Assembly (NCBI RefSeq): GCF_003514505.1
Contig: NZ_DOPX01000012.1
Span: forward strand, 53,165 to 117,164
DNA length: 64,000 nt
Direction: 5' to 3'
Origin: Proteiniclasticum sp.
GTDB taxonomy: Bacteria; Bacillota; Clostridia; Clostridiales; Clostridiaceae
Shown: in pieces, positions 8,260 through 17,583 of the stretch
How the letters are laid out: each line of letters starts with the position of its first letter
Numbering within the stretch: the first letter of the stretch is position 1
Program-made: the position numbers and the translations under genes
Notes under the pieces: model-generated
Database searches by the model: none
What the model was told of the DNA's origin: nothing
The model's input: only the letters and a program-made list of their open reading frames with translations

Positions 8260-8291
8260 AGATGCTCTACTTCAAGGTAGAGCATCTTTTA
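8260..8291 (+). terminator. Terminator after hpt
   Basis: Perfect 11-bp stem AGATGCTCTAC/GTAGAGCATCT followed by TTTT. Confidence 0.8.
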
Positions 8292-8294
8292 TGC

Positions 8295-8300
8295 TATAAT
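8295..8300 (+). promoter_or_regulatory. Extended -10 promoter of the PBP gene
   Basis: TGCTATAAT gives a perfect TATAAT with the TG extension. The -35 region overlaps the preceding terminator and is weak (TTCAAG). Confidence 0.5.
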
Positions 8301-8328
8301 ACTTAGGTAAATATTCTACGGAGGTAAG

Positions 8329-10818
8329 ATGATGGTAAGTAAGCCAAATACGCGAAAGAACGCCAAAAGCAACTCCTTCACCTATTTCGCGAAATTCGTA
8401 AAGTTCTTTTTTATTTTGTTTATGATTATAACGATGGCAGGTTCACTCTATGTGGCCAAAATTGTCCTTGATATTGCAGAAGAAGCTCCTGAAGTATCCA
8501 TCAACCGCTTTCTGTCTCTAAACGAGCCCAGTATTGTGCTGGATGATGAAGGCAACCAGATGGACCTGATCCATACCGATGAGGTTCGTTTCCCCATCGC
8601 TCTGGAAGACATGGGGCAGAATATCATTGACGCGTTCATCTCCATCGAGGATGAACGTTTTGAAAAACACAAAGGTGTGGATTATCGACGAACTATAGGG
8701 GTTACTCTCCGAGACATAGTAGGTCAGGTCACCGGTAATAGAGACATGCAGGGTGGTTCCACTCTGACGCAGCAGATTATCAAGAATACTTTCCTCACAA
8801 GAGAGCAGAAGTATGAAAGAAAAATCAAGGAAATTTTCATGGCCCTTCGCGCGGAGAAAATGCTGACAAAAGATCAGATTCTAGAAACATATCTCAACAG
8901 CATCTTCCTGGGTGGTCGAGCCAACGGTGTGGAAGCGGCAGCCAGACAGTACTTTAATAAGTCCGCAAAAGACCTGACTGTAATCGAAGCTGCCTATATC
9001 GCGGGCACAACCCAAAGCCCCACAAACTTTTATGCATTCTCACAAAGCTCCACGGCAAATCCGCAAAAGTATATCAACCGTACTCAGCTTGTCCTGAACG
9101 CTATGAGAGACAACAAGAAGATCTCTGAAGAAGAGTATGCACAATATACAGATCAGCTGAACTCTGCACTGATAGATCCTGATGAAAAAATCGCAAAAGG
9201 CGAAGAATTGCGCCTGAAATTTGAATCAGGAGAAATCACTGAAGAAGAATACAACTACCAGACGGATGTGTTAGAAACGGGAATTGTGTTCAACCAAACC
9301 AGTATTGTGTCAGACAAGTACAATTATGAGTACTTCACCCGTCCAGTCCTTGATCAGGTCAAAGCTGATCTGAAGGAAGTCAAAGGATATACCGACGAAG
9401 AGATTGAGCAAATGATTGCCTATGGTGGATTGGTCATTCACTCCACCATGGACAGAGATGCCCAGGATTATGCTCAATCCGTTCTCTCTGACTTTGAAAA
9501 TGTAAAAGCAGAATATGTGCTCGTATTGGAAGAAGAAGATAAAGCAACGGGAACCATTGTGGAGAAAGAAGACAGAAGAGAGGCCGAAGCCGCATTCTCC
9601 GCAGTAGATTACAAAAGCGGTCAGGTTAAAGTACTTGTTGGGGGACGTGACGCTTCAACACCGGGCACAAAAAACAGAAGCTATTATTCTGATACCTTTG
9701 GTGTTTTGGGTGTTCTTAGAGGATTAGGATCTGCCACAAAACCCCTCACCGTTTATGGCCCTGCACTGGAGTCAGGTACAATCAATTTAGGGTATGCAGC
9801 TCTTGATGAGCAGTTTAAGAGGCCTCAAGACAACGCCATCTTAAACTCCATCAATGTAGCTGGTAACCGTACAAGTTATCCAAATAACGTGAATTTCAGA
9901 TACACCGGTCCCACTACCATCCGAAAGTCATTGGTGAACTCCTACAATACTGTAGCTATGAGAACTCTGATAGGCTTAGGTGATTTTCAATCGGTGGCCA
10001 TGTCCTATGGTGAAAAATTTGGACTAGTATTTCCTAAAAATGAAGACGGCAGCTACAACCGCGCACCAGTGGGAGCCGCCTATCTGTCCTTAGGACGTAA
10101 TCAGCAAATGGACAAAGATGGTGCGAACCCCTTAATTGTTTCAGGTGCCTATGGTGCCTTCGGCAATAACGGTGTTGTCACTGAAAACATTCTTTATACG
10201 AAAGTCACAGATGCAGACGGAAGAATCATCTTAGAAAAAATTCCAGAATCCACTCAGGTTCTCTCTGCTCAGAATGCGTATTTACTCTATGACGTAATGA
10301 AAGATGTAGTGAAAAACAATGTACCAGGTACAAGACTGACCTCCATGCCATTGGCCGGTAAGACAGGTACCAACACCAAAGGAGATCAAAGCGATCAGAT
10401 TGACCTTTGGTTTGCAGGTGTCTCTCCCTATTACTCAGCAACCATATGGTTTGGAAATGACTATAACTCCCGTCTCCTGATTCCAGGAACTGATCGGGGT
10501 ATCTCCTCCTATTCCACTCAGTATGCTTATGGAAAGATCATGGCATACCTGCATGAAGGCCTTGAGGTAAAAGATATCGCAAGACCATCCGGACTAACAA
10601 GTGCATCCTTCTGCTTTGTGTCAGGTGGAATCCCCAATGAGCAGTGCTATATTGAAAACACTGTGGCGTCAGACCTATTCGTCAGTGGCACACAGCCAAA
10701 ACAAGTATGTACTGTTCATACCTATGAACCACCTGTAATTGACCCGATTCCGGAAGAGCCAGAAACACCAGCTCAGACTCCAGGAAACCCGGGCAACGGC
10801 AATGGAAACGGCAACTAG
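8329..10818 (+). CDS. Class A penicillin-binding protein (glycosyltransferase/transpeptidase)
   Basis: This bifunctional enzyme polymerises and cross-links peptidoglycan at the outer face of the membrane. A cytoplasmic basic stretch is followed by one membrane helix at about 25-45. The glycosyltransferase-51 domain shows EDERFEKHKGVDYRR (catalytic Glu about 107), GGSTLTQQIIKN and a long helical region. The transpeptidase domain has S468-x-x-K (SATKPL), S-Y-N (VNSYNTVAM) and KTGT (K about 678). The tail is proline-rich and ends in a Gly/Asn repeat. Two adjacent ATGs follow GGAGGTA; the second (8332) has slightly better spacing. The type is PBP1A-like. Confidence 0.95.
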   Translation: MMVSKPNTRKNAKSNSFTYFAKFVKFFFILFMIITMAGSLYVAKIVLDIAEEAPEVSINRFLSLNEPSIVLDDEGNQMDLIHTDEVRFPIALEDMGQNIIDAFISIEDERFEKHKGVDYRRTIGVTLRDIVGQVTGNRDMQGGSTLTQQIIKNTFLTREQKYERKIKEIFMALRAEKMLTKDQILETYLNSIFLGGRANGVEAAARQYFNKSAKDLTVIEAAYIAGTTQSPTNFYAFSQSSTANPQKYINRTQLVLNAMRDNKKISEEEYAQYTDQLNSALIDPDEKIAKGEELRLKFESGEITEEEYNYQTDVLETGIVFNQTSIVSDKYNYEYFTRPVLDQVKADLKEVKGYTDEEIEQMIAYGGLVIHSTMDRDAQDYAQSVLSDFENVKAEYVLVLEEEDKATGTIVEKEDRREAEAAFSAVDYKSGQVKVLVGGRDASTPGTKNRSYYSDTFGVLGVLRGLGSATKPLTVYGPALESGTINLGYAALDEQFKRPQDNAILNSINVAGNRTSYPNNVNFRYTGPTTIRKSLVNSYNTVAMRTLIGLGDFQSVAMSYGEKFGLVFPKNEDGSYNRAPVGAAYLSLGRNQQMDKDGANPLIVSGAYGAFGNNGVVTENILYTKVTDADGRIILEKIPESTQVLSAQNAYLLYDVMKDVVKNNVPGTRLTSMPLAGKTGTNTKGDQSDQIDLWFAGVSPYYSATIWFGNDYNSRLLIPGTDRGISSYSTQYAYGKIMAYLHEGLEVKDIARPSGLTSASFCFVSGGIPNEQCYIENTVASDLFVSGTQPKQVCTVHTYEPPVIDPIPEEPETPAQTPGNPGNGNGNGN

Positions 10819-10834
10819 TAGATAACCTATGAAA

Positions 10835-10872
10835 ATAGAACCTCTGAGAAGAAAACTTTTCAGAGGTTCTAT
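10835..10872 (+). terminator. Terminator after the PBP gene
   Basis: 13-bp stem ATAGAACCTCTGA/TCAGAGGTTCTAT with a T-rich 3' side (TTGTTTG). Confidence 0.75.
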
Positions 10873-10934
10873 TTGTTTGTACAGCTTCTGCTGTATACTG
10901 GAATAGACGGCATCAGGATGAAAGAAGGTGGATT

Positions 10935-12272
10935 ATGAAAACAAAAGAACAGATCCTATTGGAAACCATAGAAAATGCAACACTTGAAGAAATCATTGAA
11001 TTATCAGAAGAACTGCATCCTGTAGATCTGCTTGAAGCCTTACAGGCCTATGAAGGAAACTCAAAAGATCTTCTGGATAAATTCCCCGACGAATATATTG
11101 CCATGGTCATTGATGAAGCAGAACTGGATGAAAAATATGAAATCCTTTCTTTGTTTCCCCAAAAACAGAAGCAGGAGATCATCTCAGAAATGTCCTCCGA
11201 TGAACTGGCAGATATGCTTGGAACCATCGATGAGGAAAGTCAGCGTAATTTGCTGGATGGGATGGAAGAGGACTATCGGGAGGAGATGGAAGAACTTCTC
11301 TCCTATAGTCCAGAGACAGCTGGTGGTCTTATGGCCACAGAATACATCGCTGTGAAAGAATCCATGTCCATTGACGAAACATTGAAGTTTCTGAGAGATA
11401 TTTCACCAAATGCAGAAACGCCGTACTACATCTATGTAACAGATGACCACAAAATGTTAAAGGGTATTGTTCCCATCCGAAGCATTTTGATTTCTGAACC
11501 AAAAGCCCTGGTTAAAGATGTCATGGTACAAAATGTCACAACCATTCCCATTGACATGGACCAGGAGGAAGTTTCCAACTTATTCCAGAAATACGGCTAT
11601 ATGGCAATGCCTGTTGTGGATAGAGATCAGATTCTCATGGGGGTCATTACTCTGGATGATATCATTGAAGTCATGTCTGATGAGCACACAGAAGATTTGT
11701 ATCGTCTCGCCGGACTGGACGAAGAAGAAGAAGTGGACGGGACCATACTGGACTCTATCAAGAGCAGACTTCCCTGGCTTATTGTAAACCTTGGTACTGC
11801 AATGCTCGCATCTACAGTGGTACGGCTATTTGATGACACCATCGGGAAAGTAGTAGCATTGGCTGTGTTTATGCCCATTGTCGCAGGCATGGGCGGAAAT
11901 GCGGGAACGCAAACCCTTACACTTATTGTAAGGGGAATCGCATTGGGCGAGATAGACTTTGAAAACAAGAAAGAGATCTTGAAAAAGGAAAGCCTGGTAG
12001 GATTGATTCACGGAGTAATCTTGGGACTCATCGTCGCCTTGATAGCTGGACTCTGGGAGCATAATTTTGTCTTTGGCTTTGTCATCGGCTCTGCAATGCT
12101 GCTCAATATGGTAATTGCTGCATTGGCTGGATTTTTCATCCCTCTTCTATTAAAAAAACTGAACATCGATCCCGCTCTGGCTTCTTCAGTTTTTGTCACT
12201 ACCATGACTGATGTCCTTGGTTTTTCCATATTCCTTGGTCTTGCCACGGTTCTGATCCGTTATCTGATATAA
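10935..12272 (+). CDS. mgtE: Magnesium transporter MgtE
   Basis: This is a homodimeric Mg2+ channel gated by cytosolic magnesium. The 445 residues show an acidic N-terminal superhelical domain (1-130), two CBS modules (about 135-255, e.g. VMVQNVTTIPIDMDQEEV and MAMPVVDRDQILMGVITLDDI), a plug helix, and five membrane helices from about 285 with the pore signature MPIVAGMGGNAGTQTLTL. The ATG follows AAGAAGGTGGATT. I see no M-box riboswitch in the short 116-nt upstream gap. It is flanked by terminators and transcribed alone. Confidence 0.95.
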   Translation: MKTKEQILLETIENATLEEIIELSEELHPVDLLEALQAYEGNSKDLLDKFPDEYIAMVIDEAELDEKYEILSLFPQKQKQEIISEMSSDELADMLGTIDEESQRNLLDGMEEDYREEMEELLSYSPETAGGLMATEYIAVKESMSIDETLKFLRDISPNAETPYYIYVTDDHKMLKGIVPIRSILISEPKALVKDVMVQNVTTIPIDMDQEEVSNLFQKYGYMAMPVVDRDQILMGVITLDDIIEVMSDEHTEDLYRLAGLDEEEEVDGTILDSIKSRLPWLIVNLGTAMLASTVVRLFDDTIGKVVALAVFMPIVAGMGGNAGTQTLTLIVRGIALGEIDFENKKEILKKESLVGLIHGVILGLIVALIAGLWEHNFVFGFVIGSAMLLNMVIAALAGFFIPLLLKKLNIDPALASSVFVTTMTDVLGFSIFLGLATVLIRYLI

Positions 12273-12306
12273 CAAAAGCTCCTTCTACATTGAAGGAGCT
12301 TTTGTT
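12271..12306. terminator. Bidirectional terminator between mgtE and the LUD gene
   Basis: Perfect 15-bp stem AACAAAAGCTCCTTC/GAAGGAGCTTTTGTT serves the two converging genes. Confidence 0.85.
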
Positions 12307-12309
12307 ATA

Positions 12310-12951
12310 TCAATATCCGAGTTCTGTCGGTAGTATCAGAACCTCAATTCTATCTTTGACACTTTGACGCTTGATTAAGGTGTATTCACTGCAGATGCGA
12401 TCTTTCGCATTGCACTCTGTGCAGCTGCCCAGTTTTGTGCAGGGCGTATCCCGGTTGAGTCTTACATTATTTGCAGGAGCTGCGATGGATCTGATTCTGC
12501 CTACAGCTTCCTCTTCTGTATCCACAATTTTGTTTAAGCCAATGATAACAAAGACTTTATCTGGACCAAAAAGCATTGCTGCGACTCGATTCCCGACATG
12601 GTCAATATTATAAAGGTGCCCATCAAGTGTAATTGCATTGGTCGAAGTAAAATAAAAGTCTGCGAAAAAGCTGTTTCTGAATACTTCCTTTCTCCCTTCC
12701 ATCGACAAACCTTCCTCATAACGGTCAAAAAACGTTACATTTCTGGTTCGTAAATATTCAATGACACCAACCTCAAAGAGTGTCTGAGAACCTCCCACAG
12801 CCACCTTTACCCCATCTGGAATCTGCTGATTCATATACTCTTGAAGGGCCTCTCTATCTTTTAGAAAAGTTCCCTTCATCTGGTTTTTTTCTAGGTTCTT
12901 CATAAGTCTTTCAATTTTCATTTGCCATACTGCACTTAGATGCTGATCCAT
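12310..12951 (-). CDS. LUD-domain protein (DUF162, LutC-like)
   Basis: A 213-residue cytoplasmic protein of the LUD family. Visible family features are VAVGGSQTLFEVGVIEYLRTR, STNAITLDGHLYNIDHVGNRVAAMLFGP and a C-terminal cysteine cluster, C-x5-C-x2-C-x6-C (from CTKLGSC to RICSEY), that is normal for this subgroup. LutC of Bacillus belongs to a lactate oxidation complex, but stand-alone members like this are widespread and unassigned, and no lutA/lutB is nearby. The ATG is preceded by a GGGGG-type ribosome binding site. Confidence 0.85.
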   Translation of the reverse strand: MDQHLSAVWQMKIERLMKNLEKNQMKGTFLKDREALQEYMNQQIPDGVKVAVGGSQTLFEVGVIEYLRTRNVTFFDRYEEGLSMEGRKEVFRNSFFADFYFTSTNAITLDGHLYNIDHVGNRVAAMLFGPDKVFVIIGLNKIVDTEEEAVGRIRSIAAPANNVRLNRDTPCTKLGSCTECNAKDRICSEYTLIKRQSVKDRIEVLILPTELGY

Positions 12952-13094
12952 TTAAACTCCCCCTTTTTATATACAACTATTATACCGTAACTTTTTCACT
13001 TTGGGAGTAGTATTGATTTTCTTCTTACCAAACTTCTTCAATACAGCAATTAAGTATGATACAATTTAATCGGAATGATATTAGGAGGGAACGA

Positions 13095-13835
13095 ATGATT
13101 GCTATTGTATCACCTTCAAAAACAATGAGGGAAGAAAACAGAAAAATACGAACCACAAGCCCAAAATTTATTTCTGAAACTGATGTCCTTGCAGAGGAGC
13201 TGAAAAACTACAGTATCTCAGATCTTGAAAAGCTCATGGGCATCAGTGAAGATCTGGCTATACTGAACTATGAGCGCTTTCAGAATTATTCTTATGCTAC
13301 GGAGTATCCTGCATTATTTCTATTCAGAGGAGATGTGTTCAGAGGGATCGATGCAGATACACTTACACAAGACGAAATCCAGTATCTCAATAAACACCTC
13401 CGTATTCTTTCAGGGTTTTACGGTGTGCTGAGACCACTGGATCGAATGAAACCTTACCGCTTAGAAATGGGGACAAAGCTCAAGACCCTCCGCGGAAAGG
13501 ATCTGTATTCATTTTGGGGAGCGCAAATCAAAACATTGCTGGAAAAGGAAGCGAAAAATCAGATCTTGATCAATCTAGCCTCAAAAGAATATGCAAAAGC
13601 AGCCAAACTACATGAGATAAAACTCAATGTGTATGATGTTGAATTTCGAGAGAAGAAAAACAATAAATTCCCTATTATAGCTTTTTACGCTAAGATTGCG
13701 CGGGGAGAAATGGCTCGGTTCATGGCTAAAAACAACGTTCAGCAGATAGATCAGCTGAAAGAATTCAACTACAGCGGTTATGTGTATAATGAAGACCTGT
13801 CAAGCGAGAAAAGACTGGTTTTTACAAGAGGTTAA
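13095..13835 (+). CDS. yaaA: YaaA family (DUF328) peroxide-stress protein
   Basis: 246 residues beginning MIAIVSPSKTM at ATG 13095, which follows AGGAGGG; an upstream in-frame ATG at 13056 has no ribosome binding site. Family blocks include ALFLFRGDVFRGIDADTL, ILSGFYGVLRPLDRMKPYRLEMGTKL and INLASKEY. E. coli YaaA limits intracellular free iron and DNA damage under peroxide stress, and the family is reported to have a DNA-binding fold. The gene is flanked by convergent hemW and appears monocistronic. Confidence 0.92.
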   Translation: MIAIVSPSKTMREENRKIRTTSPKFISETDVLAEELKNYSISDLEKLMGISEDLAILNYERFQNYSYATEYPALFLFRGDVFRGIDADTLTQDEIQYLNKHLRILSGFYGVLRPLDRMKPYRLEMGTKLKTLRGKDLYSFWGAQIKTLLEKEAKNQILINLASKEYAKAAKLHEIKLNVYDVEFREKKNNKFPIIAFYAKIARGEMARFMAKNNVQQIDQLKEFNYSGYVYNEDLSSEKRLVFTRG

Positions 13836-13868
13836 TAAGAACCCAAAGGCTCAGCCTTTGGGTTCTTA
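13836..13868. terminator. Bidirectional terminator between yaaA and hemW
   Basis: Perfect 15-bp stem TAAGAACCCAAAGGC/GCCTTTGGGTTCTTA. It overlaps the 3' end of hemW. The U-tract is short on both strands. Confidence 0.7.
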
Positions 13869-14996
13869 TACGCTCAACAGAAAATCACTTAAAACATGGT
13901 TTGAAAATTCTATACCCTTTTTAGTAAATCGAAGCACTTCAGGTGTATCTATAAGAAGTCCCGATTCTACATGCTTTCGAATACTTTTCTCATAATAGGA
14001 CTCAATGGTCCGTTGAAAACGCACTTCAAATTTCTTCTTATCCAGACCACGCATCATGCGCATCCCCATAAATACATACTCTTCCACTTCTTCTTCTTTT
14101 GTATTTTCATGTTTTCTGACTGAAGCGCTTCCTGTATTTTGGATCAAGCGAATATAACCTTCTACGGTCTTTATGTTCTCTTGGCGCTCACCATTGTAAT
14201 ACTCATGGGATGAAGTTCCTGTACCTATATAATCCTCACCTGACCAGTATCTGATATTATGCCTGCAGTACTTTCCATCTTTGGCATAGTTCGAAATCTC
14301 ATACCGCTCATAACTATTTTCGCCAAGAGTCTTCAAAATCATCTCATTCATCTTTCGTTCTGTTTCCTCATCGGGAAGGAACAACTCATTTCTCTTTGCC
14401 CGATAGTAGAAAGGGGTGAACTCCTCTATGATCAGAGAATAGCAGGAAATGTGTTCGGGATTTAACACGGCTACATCTGAGAGAGTTTTTTGTAGTATGT
14501 TTAAGTTCTCATGTGGCAGTCCATAAATCAAATCAATATTGATGTTCATGAATCCCAAGTCTCGAAGCATTCTGTAGTTTTCTTCAAATTCCTTAAAGGT
14601 ATGGATTCTGCCAATATCAAGCAAAATATTATCATTGCTTGATTGAAGTCCAATGGATAACCTATTGACCCCCATTTTTTTGATAACTTCAGCCTTTTCT
14701 TTTGTGATATTACCGGGATTACATTCCATTGTAAACTCTACATCATCAGTCTTTTGAACTTCACTTAGAGTCTTTGCAAGTCTTTCCAGCTCTTCTTTTG
14801 ATAGAAATGAAGGAGTTCCTCCTCCAATAAAGATGGTGTCAAAAAGCAATCCCTGGGTCTTGTTTCGTATCTCGAGCTCCAATGCATCAAGATAATCATG
14901 AATCAGGTGACTTTTCCCCTGATAAGAGGCAAAATCGCAATAAAAGCACTTCTGCTCACAAAAAGGGATATGAATATAAAGTCCTATTGATTGCAC
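13866..14996 (-). CDS. hemW: Radical SAM heme chaperone HemW
   Basis: A 376-residue radical SAM protein. The 4Fe-4S/SAM motif is C-x3-C-x2-C-D-F (IPFCEQKCFYCDF, residues 13-21). The DF after the third cysteine is typical of HemW rather than coproporphyrinogen oxidase HemN. Further family features are IFIGGGTPSFL, MECNPGN, LSIGLQSSND and IDLIYGLPHE. HemW binds and transfers heme in bacteria. It lies 8 nt downstream of lepA, the usual lepA-hemW operon of Firmicutes. Confidence 0.93.
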   Translation of the reverse strand: MQSIGLYIHIPFCEQKCFYCDFASYQGKSHLIHDYLDALELEIRNKTQGLLFDTIFIGGGTPSFLSKEELERLAKTLSEVQKTDDVEFTMECNPGNITKEKAEVIKKMGVNRLSIGLQSSNDNILLDIGRIHTFKEFEENYRMLRDLGFMNINIDLIYGLPHENLNILQKTLSDVAVLNPEHISCYSLIIEEFTPFYYRAKRNELFLPDEETERKMNEMILKTLGENSYERYEISNYAKDGKYCRHNIRYWSGEDYIGTGTSSHEYYNGERQENIKTVEGYIRLIQNTGSASVRKHENTKEEEVEEYVFMGMRMMRGLDKKKFEVRFQRTIESYYEKSIRKHVESGLLIDTPEVLRFTKKGIEFSNHVLSDFLLSV

Positions 14997-15004
14997 TTCA
15001 TCAC

Positions 15005-16807
15005 CTACTCAACTTTCAGCACACTCATAAAAGCTTCTTGTGGTACTTCTACAGAGCCCACCTGCCTCATTCGTTTCTTTCCTTCTTTCTGTTTCTCCAG
15101 AAGTTTTTTCTTTCTTGAAATATCTCCACCATAACACTTCGCTAAGACGTCTTTTCTCATGGCTTTTACAGTTTCTCTCGCGATGACTTTAGACCCTACC
15201 GCTGCTTGAATTGGGATTTCAAACATATGTCTTGGAATGACTTCTTTGAGCTTCTCAGCAATATTTCTTCCCTTCACATAAGCCCTTTCGTCAGGCACAA
15301 TCATAGACAAGGCATCCACAACTTCACCATTCAGGAGTATATCCAGTTTCACAAGTTTTGTTCTCTGATATCCTGTTAGTTCGTAGTCAAGGGATGCATA
15401 CCCTCTAGTACGGGATTTTAGTGTATCAAAAAAATCATAAATGATCTCATTCAACGGAATGATATATGTGACGACTGCTCGGGTCTGCTCCACATATTCC
15501 ATGCTTACGTAAGATCCTCTTCTGGACTGGCAAAGCTCCATCACCGCACCGACATAATCAGATGGAGTGATAATAGAAGCCTTGACTATGGGCTCTTCCA
15601 TAAAATCAATCTCAGTGGCTGATGGCATATTCGTAGGATTTGTAATCTGAATCACTTCACCATCCGTTCTGTGTACATTATAGATAACAGAAGGAGCTGT
15701 AGTGATAATCGGAATACTGAACTCTCTTTCTATTCTCTCCTGAATGATTTCCATATGAAGAAGACCCAGGAAACCACACCGGAATCCAAATCCGAGTGCT
15801 ACGGATGATTCATATTCAAAATCCAATGCGGCATCGTTTATCTGAAGCTTTTCCAGCGCTTCCTTCAGTTCTTCATAATCTGCACCATCTACAGGATAAA
15901 TACCTGAAAAGACCATCGGTACTGCTTTTTTATAACCAGGCAGAGCTTCTACAGCAGGATTTTTCGCAGAGGTCACCGTATCTCCGACACGAGCATCTCT
16001 TACATTTTTTATACTGCCTGTGATATATCCGACATCACCAGCCTTCAATGCATCCACTGGTAGGTACTCCGGAATAAACACGCCTACTTCCGTTACTTCG
16101 TACTCTTTTCCCGTCGCCATAAACTTGACTTTCATTCCTGGTGTAATGGTTCCTTCCTTTACACGAACAAATGATACTACTCCTTTATAGGAATCATAAG
16201 TGGAATCGAAGATTAAAGCTCTTAATGTACCGTTCTCATCCCCTTCTGGTGCAGGAATATGTTGAATAATTCCTTCCAGTACATCCGGAATATTTAAGCC
16301 GGTTTTTGCTGATATCTTCGGACAGTCTTCTGCTTCCAAGCCAATAACATCCTCTATCTCTTTCACTACCTCATCAACTCTCGCAGAAGCTAAATCAATT
16401 TTATTGATCACCGGAAGTATTTCCAGGTCATTATCCAGCGCGAGATAGCAGTTCGCAAGGGTCTGAGCCTGAACACCTTGAGTTGCGTCAACAACCAGTA
16501 TGGCGCCTTCACATGCCTGCAGACTTCTTGAAACTTCATAATTAAAATCCACATGACCTGGTGTATCGATCAAATTCAAAATATAATCGCCATCTTCACG
16601 ATGATAAATAAGCCTCACCGCTTTTGACTTGATGGTGATGCCTCTTTCCTGCTCCAGTTCCATATTATCAAGGACTTGTTTGTCCATTTCTCTTTGTGAC
16701 AGCGTTCCTGTATATTCAATCAAACGGTCTGCAAGGGTGGATTTTCCATGGTCTATGTGTGCAACGATGGAAAAATTTCTAATTTTCTTTTGTCTTTCAC
16801 TCTGCAT
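15005..16807 (-). CDS. lepA: Elongation factor 4 (LepA), ribosomal back-translocase GTPase
   Basis: This translational GTPase affects ribosome translocation and initiation and is conserved in almost all bacteria. From ATG 16805-16807 it is 600 residues, the normal length. That ATG has GAGGTGA about 6 nt upstream; an earlier GTG at 16834 would place the ribosome binding site inside the gene. Motifs are AHIDHGKST (G1), DTPGHVDF (G3), NKID (G4), the EF4 signature VALGFGFRCGFLGLLHMEI, and a lysine-rich C-terminal domain with KCYGGDISRKKKLLEKQKEGKKR split around YGGDISRK. It is first in an operon with hemW. Confidence 0.97.
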   Translation of the reverse strand: MQSERQKKIRNFSIVAHIDHGKSTLADRLIEYTGTLSQREMDKQVLDNMELEQERGITIKSKAVRLIYHREDGDYILNLIDTPGHVDFNYEVSRSLQACEGAILVVDATQGVQAQTLANCYLALDNDLEILPVINKIDLASARVDEVVKEIEDVIGLEAEDCPKISAKTGLNIPDVLEGIIQHIPAPEGDENGTLRALIFDSTYDSYKGVVSFVRVKEGTITPGMKVKFMATGKEYEVTEVGVFIPEYLPVDALKAGDVGYITGSIKNVRDARVGDTVTSAKNPAVEALPGYKKAVPMVFSGIYPVDGADYEELKEALEKLQINDAALDFEYESSVALGFGFRCGFLGLLHMEIIQERIEREFSIPIITTAPSVIYNVHRTDGEVIQITNPTNMPSATEIDFMEEPIVKASIITPSDYVGAVMELCQSRRGSYVSMEYVEQTRAVVTYIIPLNEIIYDFFDTLKSRTRGYASLDYELTGYQRTKLVKLDILLNGEVVDALSMIVPDERAYVKGRNIAEKLKEVIPRHMFEIPIQAAVGSKVIARETVKAMRKDVLAKCYGGDISRKKKLLEKQKEGKKRMRQVGSVEVPQEAFMSVLKVE

Positions 16808-17111
16808 AACTTTCACCTCATAATTTTTTCCCACATTATATTATAGCATAATCGATACTCATCTTGATTATTTCTTTGAATTTATTTAACCTTGCTGTTA
16901 GAATAACACTTTACAATCAAATACTTCAAACACATCAATAACCAACCGCTTTGAATCCTCATTTTCTCTTTCTTGCTTTAATTTGTTTCCTCCCTGAATA
17001 TTCTCCATTTCTTTGTTTCTCTTTTTCAGACATAAGTTATTCTTCAAATAAGGATATCGAGACTTATCGAGACTTTATCGAGACTTTACTCATTATCACA
17101 TGATTTTCTTC
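16808..17111. other. lepA-rpsT divergent intergenic region
   Basis: This non-coding stretch holds the lepA leader, a triple 10/11-bp repeat (17055-17086) and a possible 36-codon frame on the minus strand (16898-17008, starting MENIQGGNK, no clear ribosome binding site). In many spore-forming Firmicutes gpr and spoIIP lie between rpsT and lepA; neither is here. Confidence 0.6.
17055..17086. repeat. Three tandem copies of TATCGAGACT(T)
   Basis: TATCGAGACT (17055-17064), TATCGAGACTT (17065-17075) and TATCGAGACTT (17076-17086) follow one another, about 25 bp upstream of the rpsT promoter. One-turn spacing (10-11 bp) would present each copy on the same DNA face. Confidence 0.8.
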
Positions 17112-17140
17112 TTGAATATAATCAGTGGTGATGATATAAT
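17112..17140 (+). promoter_or_regulatory. Sigma-A promoter of rpsT
   Basis: -35 TTGAAT (17112-17117), exact 17-bp spacer, -10 TATAAT (17135-17140). The predicted start near 17147 gives a leader of about 100 nt. Confidence 0.8.
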
Positions 17141-17247
17141 ACCAATGTTAATGACTCGCAAGCATATTTCCCCAAATTGCTAGAGTTAACCCTTTAGAAG
17201 TTGTTGAGAAATTACAGCTTCGAAATATGATTGGAGGGGGTGAAAAA

Positions 17248-17511
17248 GTGGCAAATATTAAATCTTCAAAGAAGAGAATTAAGGTTACACAAGCAAAGAC
17301 ACTTAGAAACAAAATGGTGAAATCCGCGCTGAAGACTTCTATCAAGAAGTTCGAAACTGCAGTAACAGCAGGAAACGCTGAGGAAGCTAAGGTACTTCTT
17401 GGTTCTGCGATTAAGTCCATAGATATGGCTGCATCTAAGGGAATTATCCATAAGAACGTTGCTTCAAGAAAGAAGTCAAGACTTACCATTAAGTTCAATA
17501 AAATGGCATAA
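17248..17511 (+). CDS. rpsT: 30S ribosomal protein S20
   Basis: An 87-residue basic protein of the small ribosomal subunit that binds 16S rRNA near the base. It starts at GTG 17248 (VANIKSSKKRIKVTQ), with GGAGGGGG 7 nt upstream. The C-terminal block KGIIHKNVASRKKSRLTIKFNKM is the family signature (key stretch HKNVASRKKSRL). It has its own promoter and terminator and is divergent from lepA and convergent with holA, a conserved Firmicute arrangement. Confidence 0.96.
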   Translation: MANIKSSKKRIKVTQAKTLRNKMVKSALKTSIKKFETAVTAGNAEEAKVLLGSAIKSIDMAASKGIIHKNVASRKKSRLTIKFNKMA

Positions 17512-17516
17512 TTAAT

Positions 17517-17548
17517 ACCCGAGAGTACTAACGTATTCTCGGGTTTTT
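17517..17548. terminator. Terminator after rpsT
   Basis: Stem ACCCGAGA/TCTCGGGT with a 12-nt loop, followed by TTTTT. It could also serve holA on the other strand. Confidence 0.75.
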
Positions 17549-17583
17549 ACGTTGTTCGAAGAATCAGATCAATAAGTTGCATC

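Noticed and set aside
10819..10934. M-box magnesium riboswitch before mgtE
   Set aside because: The gap is only 116 nt and is filled by a terminator and promoter-like sequence.
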